A stretch of 64,000 nucleotides of DNA. Source: SIG622 sp045600125. GTDB taxonomy: Bacteria; Bacillota; Clostridia; Oscillospirales; CAG-382. Below are positions 53,620-61,086 of the stretch, piece by piece. Below the pieces are notes generated by a model. That model had not been told where the DNA came from, did no database searches, and saw only the letters and a list, made by a program, of their open reading frames with translations. Both the position numbers and the translations under genes were made by a program. The first letter of the stretch is position 1. The number at the start of each line of letters is the position of its first letter. Location of the stretch: NCBI GenBank assembly GCA_045600125.1, contig JAZRXH010000105.1, positions 1 to 64,000 on the forward strand. The letters run 5' to 3'.

Positions 53620-54096
53620 TCACGCCAGACGGTAAAGCAGCGCCGCGAATTCCACTATCACGGCGTATTTCACCATGGACAGCACGGCGATGACGTACTG
53701 ACGGGCAAAGTCCCGCTCCCGCTTTTTCAGGATCGCAATGCAAACGATCCGGACAATCTCGTAAAAGAGGAAACTGAAAAGGACACCCACGTAGGAGAAT
53801 CGGAACAGGGTCGTTACGGTGCTCATACCGACGGCGATGACGCATTCCAGAAGGAACGACCATATCGGAATGGCAGCGCCGCAGACCGAACACTTCCCGC
53901 CGTAGAAGAGGTAGGAAAAGATCGGTATCTGCGAGGTGACCTTTATCTCGGTGCCGCAGGCATCGCAGAAGCATTTCGGGACGAGTATGTTGACGTTGCT
54001 TCCCTTTGTCAGCCGCAAAATATTCGTTGTGGAAAGACCGCCGATGGCAAGGTACATCACGTACATGGCGGCTATTACAAGGATCCTGCCGTTCAT
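53620..54096 (-). CDS. Stand-alone prepilin-peptidase N-terminal (A24N-like) membrane protein
   Basis: The 158-residue protein has about four membrane helices. The cytosolic loop CDACGTEIKVTSQIPIFSYLFYGGKCSVCGAAIP, with two CxxC pairs, then a Leu-Glu helix, matches the zinc-binding A24 N-terminal domain of type IV prepilin peptidases. The peptidase half with its two Asp residues (GxGD) is missing: the protein ends after KYAVIVEFAALLYRL. No pilin gene is visible. ATG 54096 has GGTGA upstream. It heads the beta-helix gene pair, 82 nt before the first, and an inverted repeat CCGCATA/TATGCGG lies in that gap. Confidence 0.78.
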   Translation of the reverse strand: MNGRILVIAAMYVMYLAIGGLSTTNILRLTKGSNVNILVPKCFCDACGTEIKVTSQIPIFSYLFYGGKCSVCGAAIPIWSFLLECVIAVGMSTVTTLFRFSYVGVLFSFLFYEIVRIVCIAILKKRERDFARQYVIAVLSMVKYAVIVEFAALLYRLA

Positions 54097-54226
54097 CAAT
54101 TTTCACCAGACTATGTTGTTCCGCTTATTGCGGGTAAGAATGAGGTCATTTTCCGTCGACGGTACTGCTGTCAAAAATGACAGTCCCATAAAGACCGTTT
54201 TTTTGCGCTTTTTGGGCGCCTTTGAC

Positions 54227-54254
54227 ATTATACAGCCTTTCGGGGAAAAGTCAA
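54227..54254 (-). promoter_or_regulatory. Promoter of the A24N-like gene, with upstream palindrome
   Basis: On the minus strand TTGACT (54254-54249), 16 nt, TATAAT (54232-54227). A perfect 13-bp palindrome, CGAATT-A-AATTCG (54266-54278), lies just upstream of the -35 box and may bind a regulator. Confidence 0.65.
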
Positions 54255-54309
54255 TGCCTTTTTAACGAATTAAATTCGAATTATTGCCAAAAGAAGGTAT
54301 TTCACTAAC

Positions 54310-54582
54310 TTGCTTTTCGTCAAGGAGTCCGGCAGAAGTACGCCGGAAGGCTTCGTCCTGCCCTTTCGTTACGGGGTGCGGCTCCTTCGGGTGCTTTCCG
54401 CTCATGCGCAGCTGAAGGGCGAGCTTTCGCTATACCGGAGACCTGCCGTAACAAAACGCATTCGGCGCCTTGTCCGGTCAGTCTGTCCGATCGGTATACC
54501 CTTTCCGGAACGTCCCGTACCTCCCGTACCGAAAGCGGCAGTACACACGCCGCCGCAGTCTTTCGGGTACACTTTTCTACAT
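54310..54582 (-). ncRNA. Candidate structured RNA between promoter-separated genes
   Basis: This GC-rich 270-nt stretch has no convincing reading frame. A promoter directly upstream points into it, and the next promoter for the A24N-like gene lies beyond it, so it could be an independent transcript. On the minus strand a long stem forms near the 5' end (CCGAAAG...CTTTCGG enclosing GCGGC...GCCGC), and a stem TCCGGC...GCCGGA lies near the 3' end (about 54329-54348). It lacks the conserved cores of RNase P RNA, tmRNA and SRP RNA. The 3' end is uncertain because no T tract follows. Confidence 0.35.
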
Positions 54583-54587
54583 AGATG

Positions 54588-54616
54588 ATTATAACACAAA
54601 GCCTTTGAAAAGTAAA
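54588..54616 (-). promoter_or_regulatory. Promoter firing into the 54.3-54.58 kb stretch
   Basis: On the minus strand TTTACT (54616-54611), 17 nt, TATAAT (54593-54588). No start codon with a ribosome site follows within 450 nt. Confidence 0.6.
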
Positions 54617-54670
54617 CAAAAAATGCACTGTCATATTTCACAAGACGCAGACAATATATTGTTTATTTCC

Positions 54671-54705
54671 AACAAAAAAGCCCGCAGATGTCCTCACACC
54701 TGCGG
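54671..54705 (-). terminator. Terminator of the two-module SLH protein gene
   Basis: CCGCAG (54682-54687) with additional pairs matches CTGCGG (54700-54705). On the minus strand the stem is followed by TTTTTT (54679-54673). Confidence 0.8.
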
Positions 54706-54781
54706 ACTCTTTTTCACGCATTCACAAGCCTCTTACGGCTCTGCAAAAAGCCGCAGACTGATTGTGCTTTTCCCTATGGAA

Positions 54782-56830
54782 TTACTTCTCGGGAACGATA
54801 GCCATGATGGTACCGTATGCCCAGTGCGTTGCGTCGAGGTCAGTGAAGCGAGCCTTTGCAGCCTTGTCGTCCTCGATGCCGAGGATACGGTTCACGATGG
54901 TAGCGATCTCGGCTCTGGTGATCTCGCCGTTGGGTCTGAAGCTCTTCTTGCCGTCGGGCTCGGAATAACCCTTGATAACGCCGGATGCGGAGGCAACGGC
55001 GATTTCCTTGTAGAAGGGGTTCTTGGCGTCAACGTCGATGAAGTCGGGTCTCTTGTTGGAGAACTCGAATCCGCCTGCTTCATAAGCGAGCTTTACGAAT
55101 TCGCCTCTGGTGATGTTCTTGTTGGGCTCGAAGGTACCGGAGTAGTTGGGAAGGAAGCCGAGCTCTTCGAGGTAGGTCACGTAACCGTAATACCATTCAC
55201 CCTTCTTGACGTCGGTGAACTTGGTATCTCTGTCGGCGGCGATGGTCTCTTCGTCGGCAAGGAGTCTTGCGATAACGGTAGCAGCCTCTGCTCTGGACAT
55301 ATTGGCTTCGGGACGGAAGGTGTTGTCGTCGTAGCCCTTCATGTAGGTGAACTTTTCTTCTTCCTTATCGGTGCCCATGGCTTCCTTTGCGGCGTTCATG
55401 CCCTTTTCAGCGGTAGCCTTTGCTTCCTCTTCGCTGTCGAAGAAGCCGATAAAGTCGATCTCATATACTGCGCCGTTTACCTTCGGGAAGTCAAAACGGT
55501 ATGCGGCGAAGGCGATCCGGCTCATAACGGAATCGGCATCTGCTGCTGTATAATTCTTATCATCGCCCAGTTCTTCCCAATCAAGCTGGGAAATGTCGAA
55601 TACATCGTAGTGCCATGCACCGTCTGTCTTGAGGGGAAGACTTGCTCTGAACTTGTTGCCGCTGGAATAGAACGTCGTCGTGCTGCCGGACTGGAGGTCC
55701 GTTTCGGAACGCATACCGACAACGAGGTACTTCATGGTCTTTGCCTTGGGGGTCGTCTTGGTCTGGCACTCAAAGAGGTTGCCGCCGCCTGCCGCACAGG
55801 TAAGAACGGCGGTGCCGCCCTGACCGTTTGCTACGGTACCCTGACCCCATGTGATAACGTGCACCATAATGCCGTCGTCGATCATATACTTCTTTTCGGA
55901 ATTCATTTCGGACATATCCGCAAAACGGTAAATGACCTTGTTGTCATCGGCAACCGCTTCCACAGCCGCCTTGAATTCACCCTGCTGCGCCTTCTTGAAT
56001 CTCTTGACGGCATCCTTCATCTTGGGCTTTTCGGGCTCCTTGGTCGTTGTCGAGGAAGAGGAAGAGGAAGAGGAGGAAGAAGAAGGAGCGGAGGAACCGG
56101 TACCGAAGCCTTCGATATGACCGGTAACGGTCATGGTGGAAGCAGCCTTTTCTCTGCCGGTGTATTTCTTTGCATCTTCTTCGCTTGCAAAGATACCGAT
56201 GTAGTCAATGATGAGCTTGTCGGATACGGTCTTGGAGGGGAAGTCGATACGGTAACCGCCGACCATGACCTGCTTACCATCTGCGTTCTTCATGGGAGAG
56301 TAGTCGATCGGTTCATAGAAACCGGTGTCGGACTTGATGGTCCAGCCGGTAGCGTCGTTGAGGTCGAAGATGATGTCCTGCCATTCGCCGGTAAACGCGA
56401 CCTCAAAGGTCTTCTTGTACTTGTTGCCCTGTGCAACGAGGTTAATGGTGGTGTTGTTGGCAGCGCTCGCCTTCATGGCGATCTTGATGAATGTGAGCTT
56501 CTTGTCGGCGCTCCATGCGTGCGCCTTCGGGAAGGAGTCGACCTCCATCATGGAGCTGCCGGAGCCGGGATAGAATACGGCAAAGCCGTCCTCGGCGTTC
56601 ATGGATGCGGTGTTCCAGGTATAAACCTCGGGGTTTTCCATGTCGGTTGCCTTTTCGGCATTCGGGAAGTAGCACTTTCCGTTTCTGCCGGTGCCTTCGG
56701 GGATCGAGCCGTCGGCGTTGATGAAGGTGAATACGATGGGTTCTGCCGCATCATCCGCTGCAAAGGATACCATCGAGAAGGTGGTAAGAGCGAGAAGAGC
56801 CGCAAGAACAAGTGCCAATGTCTTTTTCAT
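54782..56830 (-). CDS. SLH-domain surface protein with two copies of a beta-rich module
   Basis: The 682-residue protein has a signal peptide (1-24, ending VSFA-A), module A (about 28-225), a Ser-rich linker (246-263) with Thr and Pro/Lys, module B (about 285-470) and three SLH repeats (about 494-682, MSRAEAATVIARLL, ITRGEFVKLAYEAG, ITRAEIATIVNRIL). The modules share a W-x-x-x-x-F/D-L core after FTGEW or DGAWH, then RxDFP and a D-x-IG-F-F/A-S-E-E-E/D-A end, and resemble carbohydrate-binding jelly rolls, though no family could be assigned. AAGGAGAG precedes ATG 56830. Likely an abundant wall protein. Confidence 0.9.
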   Translation of the reverse strand: MKKTLALVLAALLALTTFSMVSFAADDAAEPIVFTFINADGSIPEGTGRNGKCYFPNAEKATDMENPEVYTWNTASMNAEDGFAVFYPGSGSSMMEVDSFPKAHAWSADKKLTFIKIAMKASAANNTTINLVAQGNKYKKTFEVAFTGEWQDIIFDLNDATGWTIKSDTGFYEPIDYSPMKNADGKQVMVGGYRIDFPSKTVSDKLIIDYIGIFASEEDAKKYTGREKAASTMTVTGHIEGFGTGSSAPSSSSSSSSSSSTTTKEPEKPKMKDAVKRFKKAQQGEFKAAVEAVADDNKVIYRFADMSEMNSEKKYMIDDGIMVHVITWGQGTVANGQGGTAVLTCAAGGGNLFECQTKTTPKAKTMKYLVVGMRSETDLQSGSTTTFYSSGNKFRASLPLKTDGAWHYDVFDISQLDWEELGDDKNYTAADADSVMSRIAFAAYRFDFPKVNGAVYEIDFIGFFDSEEEAKATAEKGMNAAKEAMGTDKEEEKFTYMKGYDDNTFRPEANMSRAEAATVIARLLADEETIAADRDTKFTDVKKGEWYYGYVTYLEELGFLPNYSGTFEPNKNITRGEFVKLAYEAGGFEFSNKRPDFIDVDAKNPFYKEIAVASASGVIKGYSEPDGKKSFRPNGEITRAEIATIVNRILGIEDDKAAKARFTDLDATHWAYGTIMAIVPEK

Positions 56831-56861
56831 GGTGATTTCTCTCCTTATGAAAATATGGTAT

Positions 56862-56919
56862 TTTTTCGGGAACCTCCCGAACTTGTCGTCATTATAACAC
56901 AAATAATCGTCTTTGTAAA
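56862..56919 (-). promoter_or_regulatory. Promoter and leader hairpin of the SLH gene
   Basis: On the minus strand TTTACA (56919-56914), 17 nt, TATAAT (56896-56891). Just after the expected start site the leader can form TTCGGG/CCCGAA (about 56864-56880), a 5' hairpin that could stabilise the message. Confidence 0.7.
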
Positions 56920-57105
56920 GAGTAAATTTGATATATTGTGCAGTTTTTTTGACCTTTTCTACTGTTTTTGCAAATTTATCACACGCCGCAGCCTCCCGAC
57001 GGCAACGATCCCCTTCACCGTTTTCCGAAAGAAAACAGCGGGGACAAAAAACGGCAGGAGTTCTCCCCTGCCGCTTCGCTGTTCGATATGCCGTATTTCG
57101 GACGA

Positions 57106-57654
57106 TCACTTGACGTCGCCGTATTCAACCGCCGTGGAACGGTAATACCTGAAGGCGTCGAGAGTCTTTTTGATCACGTTGATATAGACGATGCCTTTCC
57201 CCTTCTCGCCGCTGTACTTGACAAAGAAGACGTCCTTTCCGGTACCGTCGGTAAAGTCATAGCTTTCCGCATAGGTTTCTGAGGATACCTCCGGATGAGC
57301 GGAAAGAGGTGCGACCTTCTCGATGTCCTTGGTGGCGAATTCCAGGATCTTTTTTCTGTCCCGTTCGCCGTAGATCTTGTAAAATTCCACCGTGGCGCTG
57401 ATGATGATATATTCATATTCCACGCTCGTATATCTCCACAGGAACCAGCAGAGCGCCGCCGTACCGACGACGATGGGGAGCATGAACGCCGCCATCTTGG
57501 AGATGACGAAGATAAAGCCCGCTCCGATGAGCAGAAGCGCCAGAAGGATGATGCCGAGCTTCCGGAGAGTCAGCTTTCCGTTTTTTCTCACCCTCACAAG
57601 ATATTCCGCATAGTTCGATTTCATCTTGTCGTCTTCCGAAATGGTTCTGTTCAT
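57106..57654 (-). CDS. Two-helix membrane protein of unknown function
   Basis: The 182-residue protein has a basic N-terminus, two adjacent transmembrane helices (about 32-52 and 55-70) and a C-terminal soluble domain with YIIISATVEFYKIYGERDRKKILEF, reminiscent of uncharacterised Clostridia membrane proteins (possibly DUF6106), but this is not certain. AAAGGACGG lies 12 nt before the ATG. It is upstream of the SLH gene but separated by that gene's own promoter. Confidence 0.7.
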   Translation of the reverse strand: MNRTISEDDKMKSNYAEYLVRVRKNGKLTLRKLGIILLALLLIGAGFIFVISKMAAFMLPIVVGTAALCWFLWRYTSVEYEYIIISATVEFYKIYGERDRKKILEFATKDIEKVAPLSAHPEVSSETYAESYDFTDGTGKDVFFVKYSGEKGKGIVYINVIKKTLDAFRYYRSTAVEYGDVK

Positions 57655-57856
57655 AACGCCGTACCGTCCTTTTTTCGTTTTCTCCCGCAGTGTCCTTTGC
57701 CGTCTTTGAAATTCTGAGCAGGATTCTTATTTTCGGTGATTTTAGCACATTTATATGAACCTATCGTAAACCATGGGAGGTTCTTTTGTAACATTTGAGA
57801 GCGTCAGCAGGCGTAAATTTACAAATAGCCCCTATTTTATACAGTAAGAAGCGTGC

Positions 57857-57949
57857 TATAATTAGTAAATAAGACGCAAGGGGAAAGAGAATCCCTTCGC
57901 CGTTTCACCGCCGTACGGTAAAATACCCGAAGAAGGCTTCCGTCGGCGG
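57857..57949 (+). promoter_or_regulatory. Probable promoter and structured leader of the ACT/UPF0210 operon
   Basis: TATAAT at 57857-57862 has only a poor -35 partner. The following leader contains GGG...CCC near 57880-57895 and CCGCCG (57908-57913) with CGGCGG (57944-57949), enough for two stems before the first gene. No known riboswitch core was recognised. Confidence 0.4.
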
Positions 57950-57988
57950 CACATACAACCGGAATTCAGGAAAGGAATGGTCACAAAA

Positions 57989-58258
57989 ATGAAAGCAGTC
58001 GTAACCGTCACCGGTAAGGATACCAAGGGAATCATCGCCAAGGTCTCCGCCCTCTGCAGCGAATGCGGAGCCAACATCATTGAGATCACCCAGAGCGTCA
58101 TCGGCGAATATTTCGCCATGGTGATGCTCATCGAAATAAAGGAGCTGTCCCTCCCCTTCGGAGGCTTCGTGGACAGCATGAAGGCGCTCGGAAAGGAAAA
58201 CCGGCTAGTCATCGACGTGATGCATGAAGACATATTCAATGCCATGCACAGAATTTGA
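57989..58258 (+). CDS. ACT-domain protein (UPF0237 family)
   Basis: The 89-residue protein is a single ACT domain, AVVTVTGKDTKGIIAKVSALCSECGANIIEITQSV, as in UPF0237 proteins (88-90 residues). That length decided ATG 57989 over an ATG four codons earlier that would abut the Shine-Dalgarno. Likely a small-molecule sensor. It is 12 nt upstream of the UPF0210 gene, a pairing widespread in Bacillota and archaea, which suggests the two work together. Confidence 0.93.
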   Translation: MKAVVTVTGKDTKGIIAKVSALCSECGANIIEITQSVIGEYFAMVMLIEIKELSLPFGGFVDSMKALGKENRLVIDVMHEDIFNAMHRI

Positions 58259-58270
58259 GGAGAACGGGCT

Positions 58271-59629
58271 ATGATAAATTTAAGTGACGTTCTGGAAACC
58301 ATCGGGATGATCCGGGAAGAGCATCTCGATGTCCGCACCATCACCATGGGCATTTCCCTCCTCGACTGCGCATCGGATGATAACAAGCTCCTTTGCGGCA
58401 AAATATACGACAAGATCACAAGGAAAGCCGAAAAGCTGGTCGCCACCGGCGAGGAGATCGAAAAGGAATTCGGCATCCCGATCGTGAATAAGCGTGTGTC
58501 TGTCACCCCCGTGTCGCTGATTGGCGGAAGCCGCTCGAGCGAGGACTACGTGAATATCTGCAAGACCCTCGACAAAGCCGCCGACACCCTCGGCATCAAT
58601 TTCCTCGGCGGTTTCTCCGCTCTCGTCCATAAGGGTGCGACCCTTGCCGACGAGTGCCTGATCGGCGCCATCCCCGAGGCTCTCGCCTCCACCGAGCGGG
58701 TATGCTCCTCGGTAAACGTGGGCACCACCAGAGCCGGCATCAACATGGACGCCGTAAGAGAGCTCGGTGAAACAGTCAAACAGCTCGCCTATCTCACCCG
58801 GGACAACAATTCCATCGGCTGTGCCAAGTTCGTTGTCTTCGCCAACGTCCCCGAGGATAACCCCTTTATGGCGGGTGCCTTCCACGGCGTGGGCGAGCCG
58901 GAGTGCGTCATCAACGTAGGCGTTTCGGGTCCCGGCGTTGTCCGTGCGGCGGTGGAAAGAAGCGGCGACTGCAACTTCTCCCAGCTTGCGGACATCATCA
59001 AGAAGACGGCGTTCAAGGTGACCCGGATGGGTCAGCTCGTTGCCTGCGAAGCCTCCGAGCGTCTCGGCGTCCCCTTCGGCATCGTCGATCTGTCGCTGGC
59101 TCCGACTCCTGCCGTAGGCGACTCGGTAGCCCATATCCTCGAGGCGATGGGTCTTGAGAGCTGCGGCGCTCCCGGTACGACGGCGGCGCTTGCCATGCTG
59201 AACGACGCCGTCAAGAAGGGCGGCTCCATGGCATCCTCCCACGTGGGCGGGCTTTCGGGCGCTTTCATCCCCGTTTCCGAGGATCAGGGCATGATCGACG
59301 CCGTGAACAGAGGCTCCCTCACCATGGAAAAGCTGGAAGCCATGACTTCGGTCTGCTCGGTAGGTCTTGACATGATCGCCATTCCCGGTGACACAAGCGC
59401 CGAAACCATCTCCGCCATCATTGCGGACGAAGCCGCCATCGGCATGATCAACAGCAAGACCACGGCGTGCCGTCTTATCCCCGCTTACGGCAAAAAAGTG
59501 GGCGACAAGGTGGAATTCGGCGGGCTCCTCGGCTACGCTCCGATCATTCCCGTGAATAACTTCTCCTCCGACCGCTTCGTACACAGGGGCGGCAGGATCC
59601 CGGCTCCCATCCATTCGCTGAAGAACTAA
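58271..59629 (+). CDS. UPF0210 family protein (annotated 'PFL family')
   Basis: The 452-residue protein belongs to UPF0210 (DUF711): TITMGISLLDCA at the N-terminus, NKRVSVTPVSLIGG, CSSVNVGTTRAGINMDAV, then GVPFGIVDLSLAPTPAVGDSVA. Despite the common label it shares no glycyl-radical motif with pyruvate formate-lyase and has no known reaction. TTTGAGGAG precedes the ATG. Operon with the ACT gene. Confidence 0.93.
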   Translation: MINLSDVLETIGMIREEHLDVRTITMGISLLDCASDDNKLLCGKIYDKITRKAEKLVATGEEIEKEFGIPIVNKRVSVTPVSLIGGSRSSEDYVNICKTLDKAADTLGINFLGGFSALVHKGATLADECLIGAIPEALASTERVCSSVNVGTTRAGINMDAVRELGETVKQLAYLTRDNNSIGCAKFVVFANVPEDNPFMAGAFHGVGEPECVINVGVSGPGVVRAAVERSGDCNFSQLADIIKKTAFKVTRMGQLVACEASERLGVPFGIVDLSLAPTPAVGDSVAHILEAMGLESCGAPGTTAALAMLNDAVKKGGSMASSHVGGLSGAFIPVSEDQGMIDAVNRGSLTMEKLEAMTSVCSVGLDMIAIPGDTSAETISAIIADEAAIGMINSKTTACRLIPAYGKKVGDKVEFGGLLGYAPIIPVNNFSSDRFVHRGGRIPAPIHSLKN

Positions 59630-59704
59630 GGGAGCAAGGAAGTGAAGGCATTCCCCTCTCCAAAGCAGTTTGGGCTGTCTTCAAAGATGTAAAAACGCAT
59701 AAGG

Positions 59705-59745
59705 ATACCGGGATCGGCTCACGTGCCCTTCCCGGTATTTTTTTT
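59705..59745 (+). terminator. Terminator after the UPF0210 gene
   Basis: ATACCGGGA (59705-59713) pairs with TCCCGGTAT (59730-59738), followed by an eight-T run. A second, weaker hairpin (about 59817-59847, GCGG...CCGC) follows in the otherwise empty spacer to 59884. Confidence 0.9.
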
Positions 59746-59884
59746 GCGGGAAAATATCTCTCCGTTTGTAATTCCGTTTGTAACAAATTTGTAAATGTGA
59801 AGCACTAAAAAACACAAAGCGGTGGTGGGGATGACCTGCCGCCGCTTCTTTCTTTCTGCCTATGTAAAAAAACGGTGAAAGGTC

Positions 59885-59935
59885 TTGACAAGCAGCCGAT
59901 CGGTCACTATAATAGAAGGTGACCAATCGGTCACC
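59885..59935 (+). promoter_or_regulatory. Consensus promoter with TetR-type operator
   Basis: TTGACA (59885-59890), 17 nt, TATAAT (59908-59913): a perfect consensus. GGTGACC-AATC-GGTCACC (59918-59935) is an inverted repeat just past the -10 box, and ATCGGTCAC occurs twice (59899-59907 and 59926-59934), the first inside the spacer. The layout suits autorepression by the TetR protein encoded next. Confidence 0.85.
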
Positions 59936-59955
59936 ACCGACAAACGGAGGCACTT

Positions 59956-60588
59956 ATGGACAACACGACGGCAACGGCAGCAACAACGAAAGAAAAAATA
60001 CTGGATGCGGCGCTGGTCTGCTTTGCGGAAAACGGCTACCATGGCTCCGGTCTGCGGGAGCTTGCCGCCGGGATGGGACTCAGCAAGTCCGCTCTGTACA
60101 AGCACTATGCGAGCAAGGAGGACATCTGGAACGCCCTCCTTGACCGGATGGAAGCGTACTACGCAGAGCGCTTCGGCTCCCCGGAAAAGCAGTCTCCCGT
60201 ACCGGAGTCCTGCAGGGAGCTTTTCGACATGACGATGCAGAGATTGGATTTTACCCTGCACGACAAGCGGGTGATCCTCACAAGGCGTCTGCTCCTTACC
60301 GAGCAGTTCCGGGACGCACGGGCAAATCATTTTGCGACGCTGCACTTTCTGACCGGAACAAAGGACATATACACAAAGATCTTTCGCGGGATGATGGAGA
60401 AAGGCGTCCTCCGAAAAGACGACCCGGAAATGCTCGCCTTCGCTTTCACCTCCCCCATCACCTCCCTCGTCCACGCCTGCGACCGGGAGCCGGAAAAAGA
60501 GCCGGAGATCCTGGAGCAGATCCGTTCCTTCGTGGGACATTTCATAAAAACATACGGAAAAGAGTGTGAAAAGAATGCCGCGGAATAA
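59956..60588 (+). CDS. TetR/AcrR-family transcriptional regulator
   Basis: The 210-residue protein has the N-terminal helix-turn-helix KEKILDAALVCFAENGYHGSGLRELAAGMGLSKSALYKHYASKEDIW and a helical ligand domain. ACGGAGG precedes the ATG. It overlaps the following hydrolase gene by 14 nt, so regulator, hydrolase and penicillin-binding-like gene form one operon, presumably de-repressed by a small ligand that the enzymes act on (inference). Confidence 0.94.
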   Translation: MDNTTATAATTKEKILDAALVCFAENGYHGSGLRELAAGMGLSKSALYKHYASKEDIWNALLDRMEAYYAERFGSPEKQSPVPESCRELFDMTMQRLDFTLHDKRVILTRRLLLTEQFRDARANHFATLHFLTGTKDIYTKIFRGMMEKGVLRKDDPEMLAFAFTSPITSLVHACDREPEKEPEILEQIRSFVGHFIKTYGKECEKNAAE

Positions 60589-61072
60589 AGCCCTTGTGGT
60601 TATCGACATACAGAACGACATCACAAAGCATTACAGGGATATCGTTGACAACATCAACGCCGCCGTGGATTGGGCGGTCTCTGAGGGAATGCCGGTCGTC
60701 TATATCAAGCACAACAACCTTTCGGAAGGTACAAGGACGTTCAAGCCGGGCACCAGAGGTACCGAGCTTGCGCCCGAGCTGAAGGTGGTATCGGACCGTA
60801 TTTTCGTAAAATCCAAAAGCAACGCCCTCACAAGCGAGCCTTTTGCGGCGTTCATAGACGAAAAGAAGCTAAGCGAATTTTACGTTGTCGGAGCGGATGC
60901 GACCGCCTGCGTGAAATCCACCTGCTTCAACATGACCAAGGCGGGATACACCGTGCACGTGTTCTCGGACTGCGTGACGAGCTACGATCCGAAAAAGACG
61001 GATGAAATGCTCATTTACTATGCGGATAAGGGCTGTGATGTAAGACCCTTCGTCAAGGGAGTAAAGGAATAA
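60575..61072 (+). CDS. Isochorismatase-like cysteine hydrolase
   Basis: The 165-residue protein has the catalytic triad of the family: D11 (VVIDIQND), K79 (IFVKSKSNA) and C112 (GADATACVKST). Members hydrolyse nicotinamide, ureidoacrylate or other amides, and this one cannot be narrowed. ATG 60575 overlaps the TetR gene; a GTG three codons upstream is an alternative with GGA at better spacing. Confidence 0.92.
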   Translation: MPRNKALVVIDIQNDITKHYRDIVDNINAAVDWAVSEGMPVVYIKHNNLSEGTRTFKPGTRGTELAPELKVVSDRIFVKSKSNALTSEPFAAFIDEKKLSEFYVVGADATACVKSTCFNMTKAGYTVHVFSDCVTSYDPKKTDEMLIYYADKGCDVRPFVKGVKE

Positions 61073-61086
61073 AAAGGAGACCGCCT

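Noticed and set aside
54310..54582. The stem-rich stretch as RNase P RNA, tmRNA or SRP RNA
   Set aside because: None of the conserved cores (for example GAGGAAAGTCC or the tmRNA tRNA-like ends) is present.
54310..54588. A plus-strand frame of 92 codons in the 54.3 kb gap
   Set aside because: TTG start without a Shine-Dalgarno, Arg/Pro-rich composition and no recognised domain.
54470..57145. A plus-strand open frame of about 890 codons opposite the second SLH gene
   Set aside because: Antisense shadow of a gene with clear SLH domains; the Gly/Arg-rich runs mirror the Ser-rich linker.
57863..57976. The ACT/UPF0210 leader as a ZTP (pfl) riboswitch
   Set aside because: The conserved CCGCCTGGGC element is missing; the similarity of names is coincidental.
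58271..59629. UPF0210 protein as a second pyruvate formate-lyase
   Set aside because: No glycyl radical loop and no catalytic cysteine motif; the 'PFL family' label is historical.
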